A stretch of 18,267 nt of DNA from Odoribacteraceae bacterium (GCA_031279175.1 JAITJA010000092.1:1-18267), one strand, 5' to 3'; positions 1-8,624 are shown, numbered from the stretch's first letter. Notes: generated from the sequence alone by a model not told the origin. Program-made: numbers and translations.

Positions 1-309
1 GTTTCCGGAACTCCGGAAACCACGAATCCACCGTGGAACGCGTTTCCGGCACTCCGGAAACCATGAATCCGCCGTGAAACGCGTTTCCGGAACTCCGGAA
101 ACCATGAATCCACTTGGAAAAGCGTTTCCGGAGTTCCGGAAACCATGAAACCGCGCGTAAATGTCTTTCCGGAACTCCGGAAACCATGAATCCACCGTGA
201 AATGTCTTTCCGGAACTCCGGAAACCATGAAACCGCGCGGAAATGTCTTTCCGGAACTCTGGAAATCTATTTTTCGCCCCGGAGACACGGTTTTCGTGGC
301 TCCGGAAAA
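1..309. repeat. 41-bp tandem array of TCCGGA dyads, truncated by the window edge
   Basis: Seven 20-bp inverted repeats start at 1, 42, 83, 124, 165, 206 and 247, an exact 41-bp period. The consensus is GTTTCCGGA-AC-TCCGGAAAC: two 9-nt arms around a 2-nt centre, each arm carrying the self-palindrome TCCGGA, so these hexamers lie 8 bp apart. From 165 on the first base is C instead of G. The unit at 124 has centre GT instead of AC, which is the exact reverse complement of the others. The 21-nt spacers are also conserved (CATGAATCCACCGTGGAACGC and variants); the first contains a small dyad CCAC-C-GTGG near the midpoint. An eighth degenerate unit lies at about 291-309. Short open frames across the array are by-products. 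The array presumably continues to the left. Confidence 0.93.
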
Positions 310-542
310 TATAATTTCACTTGTCGACAAGGCGTCAGCCCGGCCAGGGATGGTGTCCGGGAGACTCGACAAGGTCCCCGAAAACCAAGATCACCTCCCG
401 ACAAGGAGCGAGCGAGCTCCAGGAGACCCTACAGGCCCGGAAAACAGGATAAATCTACCTTAAGAGTCACGGGTTAATTCATTTTTTTACTTACCGGGTA
501 AGATTTCCCCGCCACGTGTTAGGAAAAATAAAGGAATCCTCC
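310..542. other. Gene-free leader region, decayed repeat tail
   Basis: No convincing gene. The octamer CGACAAGG occurs at 325-332, 367-374 and 399-406; the first two are 42 bp apart, which suggests worn remains of the neighbouring array. An 11-nt inverted repeat TTACC-G-GGTAA at about 491-501 follows a run of seven T, so the T run is on the wrong side for a rightward terminator. Nothing else recognisable is seen before the promoter at 543. Confidence 0.5.
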
Positions 543-550
543 TACATTTG
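543..550 (+). promoter_or_regulatory. Bacteroidota -7 element (TACATTTG) for the glycan gene block
   Basis: TACATTTG matches the Bacteroidota consensus TAnnTTTG exactly and lies 46 bp before the kinase ATG at 597. A weak -33 candidate (GTTAG, about 518-522) sits roughly 21 bp upstream. The transcription start would fall near 556, giving a leader of about 40 nt. The start site is inferred, not observed. Confidence 0.6.
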
Positions 551-596
551 CCCCACGCGGAATTCACCGCGAGAATGAAACGAACCGGAATCACGT

Positions 597-1709
597 ATGA
601 TCTTGACATTGCATGAAATTAGTCAACATTTCTTCTTCACGGGCAACGTGGAAGAAATTCATCCCGTCGGGGAAGGATTAATCAATGATACCTTTCTCGT
701 GAAAACAAGCGGGAACACTCCTAATTATATCCTACAACGAAAAAACAGGCACATCTTCACGAACGTGCCGGCCATGATGAATAACATTCACAAGGTAACT
801 AGCCACTTGAAGAAGAAAGTAGCCGAAAACGGGGGCAACCCGGACCGGGAAGCCCTCACCGTGATCCCGGCGCGAGACGGGAAATTATACTACCGCGACA
901 AGGAAGGGGAATTCTGGGCAGCATGTCTCTTTATCGAGGATACAGTCAGTTACGACGCGGCCCGCGATCCAGAACTCGCCCGGCAAGGAGGAAAAGGAAT
1001 CGGGCACTTCCAACGACTGCTCGTCGACATGCCAGGGACGCTGGAAGATACCCTGCCCGGGTTCCACGACATGCGTTTCCGCTTCCAGCAGTGGGACGAG
1101 GCGCTCGCCCGCGATCCCGCCGGGAGAAAAAACATGGTGAAAAAGGAAATCGAGTGGATCGAGGAACGACGCGAGGAGATGCTCACCTTCAAAAACAAGT
1201 TCGAAACGGGAGAAATCCCCACGCGCGTCACGCACAATGACACGAAAATCAGTAATATCCTCTTCAACCGGGACGGGGAAATCCTCTGCGTGATCGACCT
1301 CGATACCGTGCTGAGTAGCTCCTGCCTGAACGATTACGGCGACGCGATCCGCTCGTACGCCAACACGGGGCTGGAGGACGACAAGGATCTCTATCGCGTG
1401 ACGCTGGACACGGGGATCTTCGAGGCCTACACGCGGGGATATCTCTCGGAAGCAATCGATTTCCTGACGCCACCGGAACGGGAAAATCTCGCTTTCTCGG
1501 CCAGGTATATCACCTTCGAGCAGGTGCTGCGCTTCCTGATGGATTACATCGAGGGGGATACCTATTACAAGATAAAGTACACGGAACATAACCTGACGCG
1601 CGCCCGGGCTCAATACAAGTTATTGCACTCGATGGAAGAACGATACGAGGATACGCGGGATATCGTCGAACGCGTCACCCGCGAACAGGAGTTAATTCAG
1701 ACACGTTAA
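597..1709 (+). CDS. APH-family sugar kinase (N-acetylhexosamine 1-kinase-like)
   Basis: Cytosolic phosphotransferase of the aminoglycoside-phosphotransferase/choline-kinase fold, 370 aa, no signal peptide. The N-lobe has GEGLINDTF (about residues 26-34, glycine-rich loop region) and YILQRKNRHIF. The catalytic loop is HNDTKISN (H213, D215, N220) and the metal-binding segment is DLDT (D234, D236), where many relatives have DFG/DLD. Bacteroidales homologues are often labelled 'aminoglycoside phosphotransferase' or, historically, 'mucin desulfatase'; bifidobacterial NahK, which phosphorylates GlcNAc/GalNAc at C1, is in the same fold group. It is the first gene of a rightward block, 18 bp before a GH109-like gene that would release GalNAc, which supports a hexosamine kinase role by inference. 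An antibiotic-resistance role is unlikely from context. The ATG at 597 is chosen because the promoter is just upstream and the protein begins normally for the family. Confidence 0.8.
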   Translation: MILTLHEISQHFFFTGNVEEIHPVGEGLINDTFLVKTSGNTPNYILQRKNRHIFTNVPAMMNNIHKVTSHLKKKVAENGGNPDREALTVIPARDGKLYYRDKEGEFWAACLFIEDTVSYDAARDPELARQGGKGIGHFQRLLVDMPGTLEDTLPGFHDMRFRFQQWDEALARDPAGRKNMVKKEIEWIEERREEMLTFKNKFETGEIPTRVTHNDTKISNILFNRDGEILCVIDLDTVLSSSCLNDYGDAIRSYANTGLEDDKDLYRVTLDTGIFEAYTRGYLSEAIDFLTPPERENLAFSARYITFEQVLRFLMDYIEGDTYYKIKYTEHNLTRARAQYKLLHSMEERYEDTRDIVERVTREQELIQTR

Positions 1710-1727
1710 ATCTTTAATCCATTTGCC

Positions 1728-3116
1728 ATGAAAAAAGCAATCATTTTCGCGCTGCTACTCTCCGGCTTTCTTGTCGCCTGCACGAGTAGCCAAAAGATAG
1801 CCGTCCAGGCAATCAAGCTCGTGACGCCGGAACGTCCCGCCGGACAACAGGACGTCCTGCAGTTAAGGACCGCGCCGCTGCCCGTGGTGCGCGTCGCCTT
1901 CATCGGCCTGGGCATGAGAGGCCCGGGCGCCGTGCAACGCATGACGCACATCCCCGGCGTGGAGATCGTGGCGTTGTGCGACGTGCGCGAGGAAAACACG
2001 CGAAAGGTAAATACCATGCTGGAACGAAGGGGATTCCCGAAAGCGCTCGAGTTCTCCGGGGATACCGCCGTCTGGCGGAAGGTGACGGCCCTGCCTGACG
2101 TGGACCTGATCTACGTGGCCACCGACTGGGTGTCGCACGTCAAGATCGGCGTACAGGCCATGAAGGACGGGAAACACGTGGCCATCGAGGTGCCCGCCGC
2201 CATGAGTCTCGACGAGATCTGGGCGCTGGTCAATACCGCCGAACAAACGCGCAAGCATTGTATCCAACTGGAGAATTGCGTGTATGACTTCTTCGAGCTG
2301 ACCTGCCTGAACATGGCCCAGCAAGGGCTGTTCGGCGAGGTGCTGCACGTCGAGGGGGCTTATATCCACGGGCTGCAACCCTACTGGAACCAGTACTGGA
2401 ATAACTGGCGGATGGATTTTAACCGGACGCACCGCGGCGACGTCTACCCGACGCATGGCCTCGGCCCTGTCTGCCAGGTGCTGAATATCCACCGGGGCGA
2501 CAAGATGAATTATCTCGTCTCCGTCGATACCAGGGCCGTGGGGAATCCCGAGTTTATCAAGAAAAATACCGGCGAGGAGGTGAAGGATTTCCGCAACGGG
2601 GACCACACGATGACGATGATCCGGACGGAAAAAGGAAAGTCTATCCTTATACAACACAACGTTACATCGCCGCGCCCCTATAACCGGCTCTATCAATTGA
2701 CCGGCACGCGGGGGTTCGCTAACAAGTACCCGACAGAGGGGCTTGCCTTCGACACGGAGGGCATGGAGGGGGACGCGATCCCTAATCACGAGAACCTGAA
2801 CGCGCACTCGTTCGTGCCCAGGGAAACGCGGGTCGCGCTGATGGAGAAGTACAAGCACCCCATCGCTCGGGAAATCGAGGGGCTCGCCCGACAGGTCGGG
2901 GGACACGGGGGGATGGATTTTATCATGGACTACCGGCTGATTTATTGCCTCCAACGGGGGCTGCCACTGGACATGGACGTGTATGACCTGGCCGAATGGT
3001 GCTGCCTGATACCGCTAACGGAGATCTCTCTCGATAACGGCTCCATGCCCGTCGAGATCCCCGACTTCACGCGGGGAGGGTGGAACAAGATACAGGGATT
3101 GCAGTTCGCGCGATAA
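1728..3116 (+). CDS. Gfo/Idh/MocA-family lipoprotein, GH109-type (alpha-N-acetylgalactosaminidase-like)
   Basis: Predicted exported NAD-dependent glycosidase, 462 aa. A lipoprotein signal peptide ends in LVAC (lipid-modified C18). A Rossmann domain follows, with GLGMRG after a beta strand (about residues 58-63) and VALCD ending the second strand. Family GH109 marks are EVPAAMS, GAYIHGL.PYWNQYW and YPTHGLGPV; H243 in the last matches the histidine that lines the GH109 active site. GH109 enzymes use tightly bound NAD+ in a redox-assisted mechanism and can remove the terminal alpha-GalNAc of blood-group A structures. The C-terminal part is the alpha/beta domain with YNRLYQLTGTRGFANKYP. It lies between the kinase (18 bp) and the beta-galactosidase (22 bp) and probably shares their mRNA. 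No acidic lipoprotein export signal follows C18, so a periplasmic location is possible. Substrate is inferred from family; other Gfo/Idh activities cannot be excluded. Confidence 0.87.
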   Translation: MKKAIIFALLLSGFLVACTSSQKIAVQAIKLVTPERPAGQQDVLQLRTAPLPVVRVAFIGLGMRGPGAVQRMTHIPGVEIVALCDVREENTRKVNTMLERRGFPKALEFSGDTAVWRKVTALPDVDLIYVATDWVSHVKIGVQAMKDGKHVAIEVPAAMSLDEIWALVNTAEQTRKHCIQLENCVYDFFELTCLNMAQQGLFGEVLHVEGAYIHGLQPYWNQYWNNWRMDFNRTHRGDVYPTHGLGPVCQVLNIHRGDKMNYLVSVDTRAVGNPEFIKKNTGEEVKDFRNGDHTMTMIRTEKGKSILIQHNVTSPRPYNRLYQLTGTRGFANKYPTEGLAFDTEGMEGDAIPNHENLNAHSFVPRETRVALMEKYKHPIAREIEGLARQVGGHGGMDFIMDYRLIYCLQRGLPLDMDVYDLAEWCCLIPLTEISLDNGSMPVEIPDFTRGGWNKIQGLQFAR

Positions 3117-3138
3117 TACACCTTAATAATATAGAGTC

Positions 3139-6100
3139 ATGCGTATCTTTTTATCTATAGCCATACTGCTCGTCACGCTGCCGTCGTGCGCGCAGGAGCG
3201 GAAGTTACCCTACTGGCAAGATCTACGGGTTATCGAGGTCAACAAGGAGTATCCCCGGACGACCTTCATGAGTTATGACGCGCGGCCGGACGCGCTCTCG
3301 TTCGACTACGCGCGCAGCCGCTACTACCAACTGCTCAACGGGACGTGGAAGTTTTACTACGTCGACGCGTACCGCTCGCTCCCGGAGGGGATCACCGACC
3401 CGAATGTCGACGCGAGCGGCTGGAACGATATAAAAGTGCCCGGTAACTGGGAGCTACAAGGATACGGTTATCCCGTGTATGTCAATCAACCCTACGAGTG
3501 GGCGCCCCGTAACCCGTTGGCCCCGAACCTGCCGGAAGAGACGCCGGTAGGGGTCTATCGCCGGGAGATCGATATCCCCGCCGGGTGGATGGGACGGACG
3601 ATCTACCTGCACGTCGCCGCCGCCAAGTCGGGACTGTACGTGTACGTGAACGGGCATGAAGTCGGGTACAGCGAGGATTCCAAGGATCCCGCCGAGTTCG
3701 ATATCACCCCTTACGTGCAGGCAGGGAAAAACACCCTCGTGTTGAAGATCTACCGCTGGAGCACGGGGTCGTGGCTCGAGTGCCAGGACTTCTTCCGCGT
3801 GAGCGGGATCGAGCGGGACGTCTTCCTCTGGTCGCAGCCGAGGCGGGCCATTCGCGACTTCCGCGTCGTGTCGACTCTCGATGATAGTTACACCGACGGG
3901 ATATTTCGCCTGTACCTCAACCCGACCAACAAGGGGACGGAAGATAAAGAGGTCACGATCCACTATCTCCTGTCGGACGCCGAGGGCAAACGCGTCGCCA
4001 CGGAATCGCGGACAGTCGGGCTGCCGGGTGGTGGCGACGCGAGCGTGAGCTTCGAACACACGGTAAAGAACGTCGCCCCCTGGTCGTCGGAAACCCCCAA
4101 CCTCTACACGCTCACGATGAGCGTGGAAGAAGACGGGAAGATCACGGAGATTATCCCGTTTAAAGTCGGCTTCCGGCGGATCGAGATCAAGGAGACGGAT
4201 ATCACGGTGAACGAGAAAAAGCTGCGCCTATTCTTCGTCAACGGGCAACCGATCAAGCTCAAGGGCACGAATATCCACGAGACCACGGAGAACGGGCACT
4301 ACCTGACACCGGAACAGCTGCGCCGCAACTTCGAGATCATGAAGTTGAATAACATCAACGCCGTGCGCCTGAGCCATTACCCGCAGGACAGGAAGTTCTA
4401 CGAGATGTGCAGCGAGTACGGTCTCTACGTGTATGACGAGGCCAACATCGAGTCGCACGGCTACGGGTACACCATCTACCAGGACGACATGCGCAAGGGA
4501 ACCGTCGGCCACGTCGACGGGGGAAAACGAGGCACACTCGGCCACAACCCCGACTACCAGGGTAGCCACATCTCGCGCGTCCGCAACATGTTCGAGCGCA
4601 ACAAGAACTACCCCTCCGTCACCATCTGGTCACTCGGTAACGAGGGCGGGAACGGGTTTAACTTCTACGTCGCCTACACCTACCTCAAGGAAACCGACAA
4701 GGATCTCATGGCCCGTCCCGTCTGCTACGAGCGGGCGCTGGAGGACTGGAACACCGACATGGTCGTGCCGCAATACCCCTCGGCGGGCAGTTTCCGCAAC
4801 TACGGACAGAACGGACGCGGGAACAGGAACTCGGACAACCGCCCCTACGTCCCCTCCGAGTACTCCCACGCGATGGGGAACTCCTCCGGTAATCTCCACG
4901 ACCAGTGGAAAGAGATCTACAAGTATCCCAACTTGCAAGGCGGGTTCATCTGGGAGTGGATCGACCACGCGTTGAAGACCACGACCGCGGACGGGCGTGT
5001 CATCTGGGCGTATGGCGGTGACTTCGGGAAGGATCTCCCCTCCGACGGGAACTTCGTCGCCGACGGTATCGTCAACCCGGACCAGACCCCGCACCCGGCA
5101 ATGGCCGAGGTGAAATATACCCACCAGAACGTCGGCTTCGAGGCCGTCGACCTGGAGAGGGGAGAGGTGAAGATCACTAACCGCTTCTATTTTACCAACC
5201 TCTCGAAATACACCATCACCTACCGCCTCCTCGAGAACGGCAAGAAAATCCGGGAAGGAAAGCTTCCCCTGGAGCTCGCGCCGCAGGAATCCACGGTAGT
5301 CACCCTCCCGGTGAGCAAGCTGAAGGCCAAGCCGGGAACGCTCTACCTGGCCAACTTCGAGGTCACTACCCGAAGCCCGGAGCCGCTCGTGCCCGCGGGA
5401 CACGTCATCGCGTACGACCAGTTCGAGTTGCCCGTTCACGCGCCGAAACCCGCGTACAAGGATCCCGGCGGACCGCGACTTGTCGTTGACGAGGCGGGAA
5501 ACCTGATCACCATTCACTCCCCGAAGGTCAACGTCACCTTTGACAAGCAACAAGGCATCCTCACCTCCTACCGCGTCGACGGTCAAGAGTACTTCGCTGG
5601 AGGTTTCGGCATCCAACCCAACTTCTGGCGCGGCCCTACCGACAACGACTACGGTAGCCAGGCCCCCCTCCGCCTGCAAGTCTGGAAAGAATCAAGCAAA
5701 AACTTCAAGATCACCCGGGCCGCGGCAAGCGTGGAAGAGGGCGTCGCCCTGCTGGAGGTCGTCTACGCGCTGCCCACCGGCAACGAGTATATCATGCAAT
5801 ACAAGATATACCCCTCCGGCGTCCTGCACGCGGGAGTCACCTTCACCCTCACCAAGGAGGAGGCCCAGGAAGTAGGCCTCTCCGACGCGATGAAGGAGGC
5901 CACCCAATCCGATAGCGGCACGCGCGACCGGCAACGAGCCAGGCAAAGAGAACTGGAGATGTTCCGCGTGGGCGTCCGCTTCCGTCTACCGGAGACCATG
6001 AACCAGGTGCAATACCTCGGGCGCGGGCCGGAAGAGAACTACCTCGACCGCAAGGCCGGGACGCTCGTCGGCCTCTACGCGAGCACCGCCGAGGAGCTAT

Positions 6101-6555
6101 ACTTCCCCTACGTGCGACCACAGGAAAACGGACACCACACCGACACCCGCTGGGTAGCCCTCAACGAGGCCAACGGGAAAGGTATCGTCATCGAGGCGGA
6201 TAGCATCATCGGCTTCAACGCGCTGCGAAACCCCATCGAGGACTTCGACAGCGAGGAGTCCGACGCCGACTACCAGTGGCCCAACATGTCGCCCCGCGAG
6301 GTGGCCAACAAAGATCTCGCCCACGCCAAGAACAGGCTACGGAAACATACCCACGCCTCGGACATCACCCCGCGACCCTTCGTCGAGGTGTGCATTGACA
6401 TGAGGCAATGCGGCGTCGCCGGCTACAACAGCTGGGGAGCGCGGCCCGAGGCAGGATACAACATCCTCGCCAACCGGGAATACCGCTGGGGATTCACGAT
6501 CATCCCGACAAACAAACCGGAAGACGCGGCTCGTAAAGTCGGTCGCGCTTATTAA
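3139..6555 (+). CDS. GH2 beta-galactosidase (LacZ-type), exported lipoprotein
   Basis: Retaining beta-galactosidase, 1138 aa, somewhat longer than E. coli LacZ (1024). The signal peptide ends in the lipobox LPSC (C17). Order of domains: jelly-roll sugar-binding domain (about 45-225), Ig-like domain (225-335), TIM barrel (340-640), second Ig-like domain (650-760), and C-terminal beta-sandwich (Bgal_small_N type, about 785-1130). The acid/base is E502 in WSLGNEGG and the nucleophile E574 in PSEYSHAMGNSSGN; their spacing of 72 residues is close to LacZ (76). GGFIWEWIDHAL and RGPTDNDYG are further family signatures. Two hydrophilic insertions stand out: about 449-470 in the barrel and about 905-941 in the last domain, the latter rich in E, R, Q and D. 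The enzyme would release terminal beta-Gal from host glycans or oligosaccharides. A strong hairpin directly follows the stop. Confidence 0.94.
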   Translation: MRIFLSIAILLVTLPSCAQERKLPYWQDLRVIEVNKEYPRTTFMSYDARPDALSFDYARSRYYQLLNGTWKFYYVDAYRSLPEGITDPNVDASGWNDIKVPGNWELQGYGYPVYVNQPYEWAPRNPLAPNLPEETPVGVYRREIDIPAGWMGRTIYLHVAAAKSGLYVYVNGHEVGYSEDSKDPAEFDITPYVQAGKNTLVLKIYRWSTGSWLECQDFFRVSGIERDVFLWSQPRRAIRDFRVVSTLDDSYTDGIFRLYLNPTNKGTEDKEVTIHYLLSDAEGKRVATESRTVGLPGGGDASVSFEHTVKNVAPWSSETPNLYTLTMSVEEDGKITEIIPFKVGFRRIEIKETDITVNEKKLRLFFVNGQPIKLKGTNIHETTENGHYLTPEQLRRNFEIMKLNNINAVRLSHYPQDRKFYEMCSEYGLYVYDEANIESHGYGYTIYQDDMRKGTVGHVDGGKRGTLGHNPDYQGSHISRVRNMFERNKNYPSVTIWSLGNEGGNGFNFYVAYTYLKETDKDLMARPVCYERALEDWNTDMVVPQYPSAGSFRNYGQNGRGNRNSDNRPYVPSEYSHAMGNSSGNLHDQWKEIYKYPNLQGGFIWEWIDHALKTTTADGRVIWAYGGDFGKDLPSDGNFVADGIVNPDQTPHPAMAEVKYTHQNVGFEAVDLERGEVKITNRFYFTNLSKYTITYRLLENGKKIREGKLPLELAPQESTVVTLPVSKLKAKPGTLYLANFEVTTRSPEPLVPAGHVIAYDQFELPVHAPKPAYKDPGGPRLVVDEAGNLITIHSPKVNVTFDKQQGILTSYRVDGQEYFAGGFGIQPNFWRGPTDNDYGSQAPLRLQVWKESSKNFKITRAAASVEEGVALLEVVYALPTGNEYIMQYKIYPSGVLHAGVTFTLTKEEAQEVGLSDAMKEATQSDSGTRDRQRARQRELEMFRVGVRFRLPETMNQVQYLGRGPEENYLDRKAGTLVGLYASTAEELYFPYVRPQENGHHTDTRWVALNEANGKGIVIEADSIIGFNALRNPIEDFDSEESDADYQWPNMSPREVANKDLAHAKNRLRKHTHASDITPRPFVEVCIDMRQCGVAGYNSWGARPEAGYNILANREYRWGFTIIPTNKPEDAARKVGRAY

Positions 6556-6570
6556 TATTCACATCACGCG

Positions 6571-6596
6571 AGTGGGGGTATTTGCCCCCACTTTTC
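6571..6596 (+). terminator. Intrinsic terminator or attenuator between GH2 and GH97 genes
   Basis: A perfect 8-bp stem AGTGGGGG (6571-6578) / CCCCCACT (6585-6592) with a 6-nt loop TATTTG is followed by TTTT. It starts 16 bp after the beta-galactosidase stop and ends 25 bp before the GH97 ATG. The T tract is short, so partial read-through is plausible; no TAnnTTTG element is visible between the hairpin and the GH97 start. Confidence 0.75.
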
Positions 6597-6620
6597 ATAA
6601 ACCCATGTAAAATCATCATC

Positions 6621-8624
6621 ATGAAAACGTTCTTTATTGCTATCCTGCTATCCTGTGCCATCAACATACAGGCGCGGGAACCGTTCAAGCTCCTCTCCCC
6701 GGACGGGAAATTAGAGGTCACCATCGTCGTGGACAAGACGATCGAGTACTCCATCCGCCACGATGGACACCTCCTGCTATCCCCCTCCCCGCTCTCGCTC
6801 ACGCTCGTTGGCGGGCAGACATGGGGAGTCAACTCGAAACTCGCGCGGTCATCCGTCAAGCAAGTCGACGAGACCATCAAGGCCGCCATCTACAAGCGGT
6901 CCACCATCCGCGACCACTACAACGAGCTCACCCTGGAATTCAAGGAATCCTTCAAGCTCCTCTTCCGCGCCTACGACGAGGGCGTCGCCTACCGCTTCGT
7001 CGCCACCAGGAACAAACCCTTCACCGTCGAAAACGAGCAAGTCGAGTTCCACTTCCCCTCCGCCGAACAGCAGGCCTATATCCCGTACATCATGGTACAA
7101 AGCGAAAGCCTCGAGGCACAATACTTCAACTCGTTCGAAAACCAGTACCAGCACGTCCCCCTCTCCCGCTGGGACGCCAAGCGTTTAGCCTTTAACCCGC
7201 TACTCGTCGAGGGCGTCAACGGCAAAAAACTATGCATCGCCGAGGCTGACCTGCTCGACTACCCGGGCATGTTCCTCTACAACGAAAACGGCGGGAACGT
7301 CATCAAGGGACGATTCGCGCCCGTGCCCGACGAGATCGTGCAGGGAGGACACAACATGCTGCAAGGCATCGTCAAATCGCGTCACCCCTACATCGCCACC
7401 TTCCAGCGGGCCACCGCCCTGCCCTGGCGCGTCGCCATCGTCTCCACGCGCGACCACGAGCTGGCCGACAGCGACATCATCTACAAGTTAGCATCCCCGT
7501 CACCCGCGCGGTACGCCGACCACTCGTGGATCAAACCCGGGAAAGTCGCCTGGGAATGGTGGAACGACTGGGGCGTGTACGGGGGCAACTTCAAGGCAGG
7601 CATCAACAACGAAACCTACGAGTTCTACATCGACTTCGCCGCCCGGTACGGCATCGAGTACGTCATCCTCGACGAGGGATGGGCCGTCAACAAACAAGCC
7701 GATCTCATGCAAATAGTCCCGGAAATCAACATCCCCGGGCTAGTACAATACGGCAACCAGCGCGGCGTCGGCATCATCCTCTGGGCCGGTTACCACGCCC
7801 TCGATAAAGACGTGGAAGGTATCTTTAACCACTACTCCAGCATCGGAGTCAAGGGATTCAAGGTCGACTTCATGAACCGCGACGACCAGCCCGTCGTCGA
7901 CTTCCACCGCCGCGTGGCCGAGGCCGGGGCAAAATACAAACTACTGATCGACTTCCACGGGACTTACAAGCCGACAGGCCTACAACGCACGTACCCCAAC
8001 GTGATTAACTTCGAGGCCGTCTTCGGGTTAGAGCAAATGAAATGGGCCTCGAAAGAGACCGACCAGGTCACCTACGACGTCACCTTCCCGTTCATCCGCA
8101 TGATCGCCGGGCCGGTCGACTACACGCAGGGCGCCATGCGCAACGCCGCCAGGAGAAACTACTCCCCCTGTTACAGCGAGCCAATGAGCCAGGGCACGCG
8201 CTGCCACCAGCTCGCCGAGTACATCATCTTCGAATCGCCACTCTCCATGCTCTGCGACTCCCCCTGCAACTACATGCAAAACGAAGAGTCCACCCGCTTC
8301 ATCGCTACCGTCCCCACGACATGGACCAACACCATCGCCCTCGACGGCGAGATAGGAAAATTCCTCTCCATCGCCCGGGCAAGCGGCGACCAGTGGTACG
8401 TCGGGTCGCTAAACAACTGGAACGCGCGCACCGTCGAGCTTGACCTCTCCTTCCTCGGCGACGGCGACTTCCAGGCCGAATGTTTCCAGGACGGCGTCAA
8501 CGCCGGCAGGAGCGGGCAAGACTATAACACGCGCCTGATCGACGTACCTGCCAGCAGGAAACTCTCCGCGTGGATGGCGCCGGGCGGGGGATTCGTCATG
8601 AAAATCACGGCCAAAACACGCTGA
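6621..8624 (+). CDS. GH97 glycoside hydrolase, retaining type (predicted alpha-galactosidase)
   Basis: Exported glycosidase, 667 aa from the ATG at 6621. That start is chosen because it opens a clean signal peptide (MKTFFIAILLSCAINIQA, then REPFKLLSPDG); an upstream in-frame TTG at 6582 would put the start inside the terminator hairpin. The layout is an N-terminal beta-super-sandwich (about 24-290), a TIM barrel (about 300-570) and a C-terminal beta domain. Family GH97 contains inverting enzymes (SusB-like, glutamate base) and retaining ones (BT1871-like, aspartate nucleophile). Here FKVDFMNRDDQ supplies D416 and NFEAVFGLE supplies E471; as I recall, these correspond one residue offset to D415 (nucleophile) and E470 (acid/base) of BT1871, which points to a retaining alpha-galactosidase. 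DEGWA and LLIDFHGTYKPTG are also typical. Its last 20 bp overlap the convergent PepSY-like gene. Alpha-glycoside specificity is inferred from the subgroup. Confidence 0.92.
   Translation: MKTFFIAILLSCAINIQAREPFKLLSPDGKLEVTIVVDKTIEYSIRHDGHLLLSPSPLSLTLVGGQTWGVNSKLARSSVKQVDETIKAAIYKRSTIRDHYNELTLEFKESFKLLFRAYDEGVAYRFVATRNKPFTVENEQVEFHFPSAEQQAYIPYIMVQSESLEAQYFNSFENQYQHVPLSRWDAKRLAFNPLLVEGVNGKKLCIAEADLLDYPGMFLYNENGGNVIKGRFAPVPDEIVQGGHNMLQGIVKSRHPYIATFQRATALPWRVAIVSTRDHELADSDIIYKLASPSPARYADHSWIKPGKVAWEWWNDWGVYGGNFKAGINNETYEFYIDFAARYGIEYVILDEGWAVNKQADLMQIVPEINIPGLVQYGNQRGVGIILWAGYHALDKDVEGIFNHYSSIGVKGFKVDFMNRDDQPVVDFHRRVAEAGAKYKLLIDFHGTYKPTGLQRTYPNVINFEAVFGLEQMKWASKETDQVTYDVTFPFIRMIAGPVDYTQGAMRNAARRNYSPCYSEPMSQGTRCHQLAEYIIFESPLSMLCDSPCNYMQNEESTRFIATVPTTWTNTIALDGEIGKFLSIARASGDQWYVGSLNNWNARTVELDLSFLGDGDFQAECFQDGVNAGRSGQDYNTRLIDVPASRKLSAWMAPGGGFVMKITAKTR

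Noticed and set aside
1..266. Possible CRISPR array (20-bp palindromic repeats with 21-nt spacers)
   Set aside because: The spacers are near-identical copies rather than unique sequences, the period is short for CRISPR, and no cas gene is in the window.
161..477. Two overlapping plus-strand open frames in the left array (from 161 and 202)
   Set aside because: They consist of repeat translation, overlap each other in different frames, and show no recognisable domain.
491..501. TTACC-G-GGTAA hairpin as a terminator
   Set aside because: The T run precedes the stem on the plus strand; on the minus strand the stem is followed by A residues, so neither direction makes an intrinsic terminator.
597..1709. 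Aminoglycoside-resistance phosphotransferase
   Set aside because: The fold matches, but the sequence pattern (GLINDTF, YILQRKNRHIF) and glycosidase neighbours fit a sugar kinase.
1863..2954. Long minus-strand open frame opposite the GH109-like gene (and similar ones opposite the other genes)
   Set aside because: These are antisense shadows of GC-rich coding DNA with no family features, while the plus-strand genes have clear catalytic motifs.
6582..6620. TTG at 6582 as the GH97 start
   Set aside because: It lies within the terminator hairpin and precedes a clean signal peptide that begins at ATG 6621.
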